From Opitutaceae bacterium (lineage in GTDB: Bacteria; Verrucomicrobiota; Verrucomicrobiia; Opitutales; Opitutaceae): a stretch of DNA of 8,118 nucleotides. The position numbers and the translations under genes were made by a program. The DNA lies in NCBI GenBank assembly GCA_031282705.1, contig JAITDF010000525.1, positions 1 to 8,118 of the forward strand. The letters run 5' to 3'. The notes below the pieces were generated by a model that worked only from the letters and a program-made list of their open reading frames with translations, did not search any database and was not told where the DNA came from. The first letter of the stretch is position 1. Every line of letters begins with the position of its first letter. Below, one piece after another: positions 6,901 through 8,118 of this stretch.

Positions 6901-6915
6901 GAAAAGTCACTTTTC
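6901..6915. promoter_or_regulatory. Dyad GAAAAGT-C-ACTTTTC abutting the regulator start
   Basis: A perfect 7+1+7 inverted repeat sits immediately upstream of the regulator's ATG at 6900. Its position in the regulator's 5' leader would suit an operator for autoregulation or an mRNA hairpin near the start. AraC-type proteins more often use direct repeats, so the binding protein could be another regulator. Function is inferred. Confidence 0.4.
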
Positions 6916-6934
6916 TGGCAGTGATGGCAAGGCT

Positions 6935-6971
6935 ATTGGGGCTGGATTCTGGTTTAATTGGGGCCGCTGGA
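6935..6971 (+). promoter_or_regulatory. Direct repeat with 22-bp period, candidate AraC-type operator
   Basis: ATTGGGGC occurs at 6935-6942 and 6957-6964, 22 bp apart (about two helical turns), each followed within a few bases by TGGA (6943-6946 and 6968-6971). AraC-family dimers typically bind two direct half-sites at about 21-bp period. The site lies midway between the divergent PocR-AraC gene and the dehydrogenase gene, which is where such an operator would be expected. No convincing -35/-10 pair could be assigned nearby. Confidence 0.45.
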
Positions 6972-7020
6972 GCAATCCGGCTCTTTTTCCAGGCAAAATA
7001 CTCCTCAACTCAATTCACCC

Positions 7021-7977
7021 ATGAAAATAACCGTGCTGGATGGCCATACCTTGAACCCCGGGGACAATCCTTGGGACGACCTCGCCCGCCTTGGCGAACT
7101 GACCGTCCACGACCGCACCGCGCCGCCGGATATTCTCCCGCGGGCGGCGGACGCGGACATGCTGCTGACCAACAAGACCCCGCTCACCGGCGGCACCATC
7201 GCCCGCCTCCCCCGCCTGAAATTCGTGTCCGTGCTCGCCACCGGCCACAATGTCGTGGACACCGCCGCCGCCCGCGCGCGCGGCATCCCCGTCGCCAACG
7301 TGCCCGCCTACGGCACCATGTCCGTCGCGCAGCACGCGCTGGCGCTGCTGCTGGAGCTGGCCGGCAACGTCGGCGCCGCGCACCAGTCCGTCCGCGCCGG
7401 CCGCTGGTCCGCCTGCCCGGACTTTTGCTATTGGGACAAATCCACCGTCGAACTCGACGGGCTCACCCTCGGCATCGTCGGCTTCGGCCGCATCGGCCGG
7501 CAAATGGCCCGGCTCGGCGCGGCCCTCGGGATGCGCATAATATATGCCGACCGCCTGGAAGCCGGCCCGCCCGGCACCGCCGCGCACCGCGTGCCCTTGG
7601 AGCAACTGTTCGCCGAGGCCGACGCGGTTTCCCTCCACTGCAACCAGACGGACGAAAACCTCCGCTTCGTCAACGCCGCCCTCCTCGGCAAAATGAAACC
7701 CGGCGCGTTCCTCATCAACACCGCGCGCGGGACATTGATAAACGAAGCCGACCTCGCCGCCGCCCTGCGCGCCGGCCGCATCGCCGGCGCCGGCCTCGAC
7801 GTGCTCGAAACCGAGCCGCCGCCCGCCACGCACCCGCTGCTCGCCGCGCCGAATTGCATCATCACCCCGCACGTCGCATGGAGCAGCCTCGCCGGCCGCA
7901 AACGGCTGATGCAAACCACGGTCGCCAACGTGCGCGCCTTCCTCGCCGGCGCCCCGGTGAACGTGGTCAACAAATAA
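7021..7977 (+). CDS. D-2-hydroxyacid dehydrogenase, glycerate/hydroxypyruvate reductase type
   Basis: This 318-residue cytoplasmic enzyme belongs to the NAD-dependent D-isomer 2-hydroxyacid dehydrogenase family, which interconverts 2-oxoacids and D-2-hydroxyacids. The N-terminal catalytic part opens with MKITVLDGHTLNPGDNPWDDL and includes LTNKTPLT (49-56) and the VLATGHNVVD block (71-80). The Rossmann part has GIVGFGRIGRQMA (151-163), with GxGxxG at 154-159 and D177 after the second strand, which favours NAD over NADP. Catalytic residues are all present: R236 in NTARGTLINE, E265 in LETEPP and H284 in TPHVAW. The N-terminal sequence and the SPDFC-like motif (here ACPDFCYWD, 131-139) are what I associate with glycerate dehydrogenase (HprA-like) members, so glycerate/hydroxypyruvate is the best guess; phosphoglycerate, lactate or other 2-oxoacids are possible. 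The ATG at 7021 gives the usual family N-terminus and length. It is divergent from the PocR-AraC regulator, which probably controls it. Confidence 0.93.
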   Translation: MKITVLDGHTLNPGDNPWDDLARLGELTVHDRTAPPDILPRAADADMLLTNKTPLTGGTIARLPRLKFVSVLATGHNVVDTAAARARGIPVANVPAYGTMSVAQHALALLLELAGNVGAAHQSVRAGRWSACPDFCYWDKSTVELDGLTLGIVGFGRIGRQMARLGAALGMRIIYADRLEAGPPGTAAHRVPLEQLFAEADAVSLHCNQTDENLRFVNAALLGKMKPGAFLINTARGTLINEADLAAALRAGRIAGAGLDVLETEPPPATHPLLAAPNCIITPHVAWSSLAGRKRLMQTTVANVRAFLAGAPVNVVNK

Positions 7978-7999
7978 AAAACCCATCCTTTTGCGGCCC

Positions 8000-8015
8000 C
8001 ATTTTTATAAAAATG
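8000..8015. promoter_or_regulatory. 16-bp perfect AT-rich palindrome
   Basis: CATTTTTATAAAAATG is fully self-complementary over 16 bp, in otherwise GC-rich DNA 23 bp after the dehydrogenase stop. It overlaps the ATG of the reading frame that runs off the window end. It could be an operator, an AT-rich unwinding or promoter segment, or part of a weak bidirectional stop signal. With no central loop it is a poor RNA hairpin. Confidence 0.4.
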
Positions 8016-8118
8016 CCTGAAGATTTGCCCCGGGAAAACGGAGGGAATATTGAGGCGCCGGCCCCATCCGGCCCGATCAAGGGGGCCATGACCCCGCCCG
8101 CGGCATTTCTGGGGGCAT
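8013..8118 (+). CDS. Possible 5' end of a further gene (runs off window)
   Basis: From ATG 8013 the frame is open for 35 codons to the window edge, giving MPEDLPRENGGNIEAPAPSG then PIKGAMTPPAAFLGA. The same-strand position 35 bp behind the dehydrogenase suggests an operon partner. The sequence so far is a hydrophilic, proline-rich start with the beginning of a more hydrophobic stretch, which could lead into a membrane helix. An internal ATG (codon 26) could be the true start. There is no Shine-Dalgarno, and too little sequence to assign a family. In GC-rich DNA an open frame of this length is common by chance. Confidence 0.4.
   Translation, partial: MPEDLPRENGGNIEAPAPSGPIKGAMTPPAAFLGA

Noticed and set aside
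6968..6994. GAGC-AATCCG-GCTC followed by TTTTT before the dehydrogenase gene
   Set aside because: It resembles an attenuator or terminator, but the stem is only 4 bp (longer only with a bulge), so support is insufficient.
7015..7986. A 323-codon minus-strand frame opposite the dehydrogenase
   Set aside because: The plus strand carries the full Rossmann and catalytic R/E/H set. The antisense product is Gly/Ala/Glu/Val/His low-complexity.

Overview
The window looks like chromosomal DNA from a GC-rich bacterium. The S1 protein, the PocR/AraC regulator, the glycerate-dehydrogenase-type enzyme, and the many GC-rich palindromic repeats that read through as spurious 'GRPPCRPF'- or 'RDARPT'-type peptides are most like Verrucomicrobiota, perhaps Opitutaceae. 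That assignment comes from remembered protein and repeat flavour, not from a search. None of the starts judged here has a clear Shine-Dalgarno sequence.

Layout: (1) 1-1643, minus strand: rpsA, encoding ribosomal protein S1, with six S1 repeats; only its extreme C-terminus is cut off by the window edge. (2) 1644-2433: a gene-free stretch of about 790 bp. It holds the short rpsA leader and a nested inverted-repeat block (1865-2401). The block has 20-bp terminal inverted repeats, mirrored polypyrimidine/polypurine tracts, an inverted pair of REP-like hairpins, and a cruciform-forming core with 29-bp arms. (3) 2434-3102, minus strand: an NfsB-like nitroreductase. (4) 3103-3434: a divergent intergenic region with three 18-bp tandem units and one copy of a dispersed GC-rich hairpin repeat. 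(5) 3435-4046, plus strand: a flavin reductase-like FMN-binding protein. (6) 4047-4331: two more copies of the same GC-rich repeat, facing each other. (7) 4332-5945, plus strand: an unusual protein with about six N-terminal membrane helices fused to a PstS-type phosphate-binding domain. (8) 5968-6900, minus strand: a PocR-domain AraC-family regulator, convergent with the preceding gene and divergent from the next. (9) 7021-7977, plus strand: a D-2-hydroxyacid (glycerate-type) dehydrogenase. (10) 8013 to the end: the possible start of another reading frame, behind a 16-bp AT-rich palindrome.

How the genes may work together: the clearest functional unit is the divergent pair of PocR-AraC regulator and hydroxyacid dehydrogenase. 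They share a 120-bp region that carries an 8-bp direct repeat at 22-bp period, a geometry typical of AraC-family operators. The nitroreductase and flavin reductase are two flavin-dependent redox genes transcribed divergently, but nothing in the sequence proves they share a pathway. The membrane-anchored PstS-like protein has no pstC, pstA, pstB or phoU gene beside it, so its role is open. I see no defence system, CRISPR array, transposase, rRNA or tRNA. The most unusual non-coding object is the nested palindromic block at 1865-2401.
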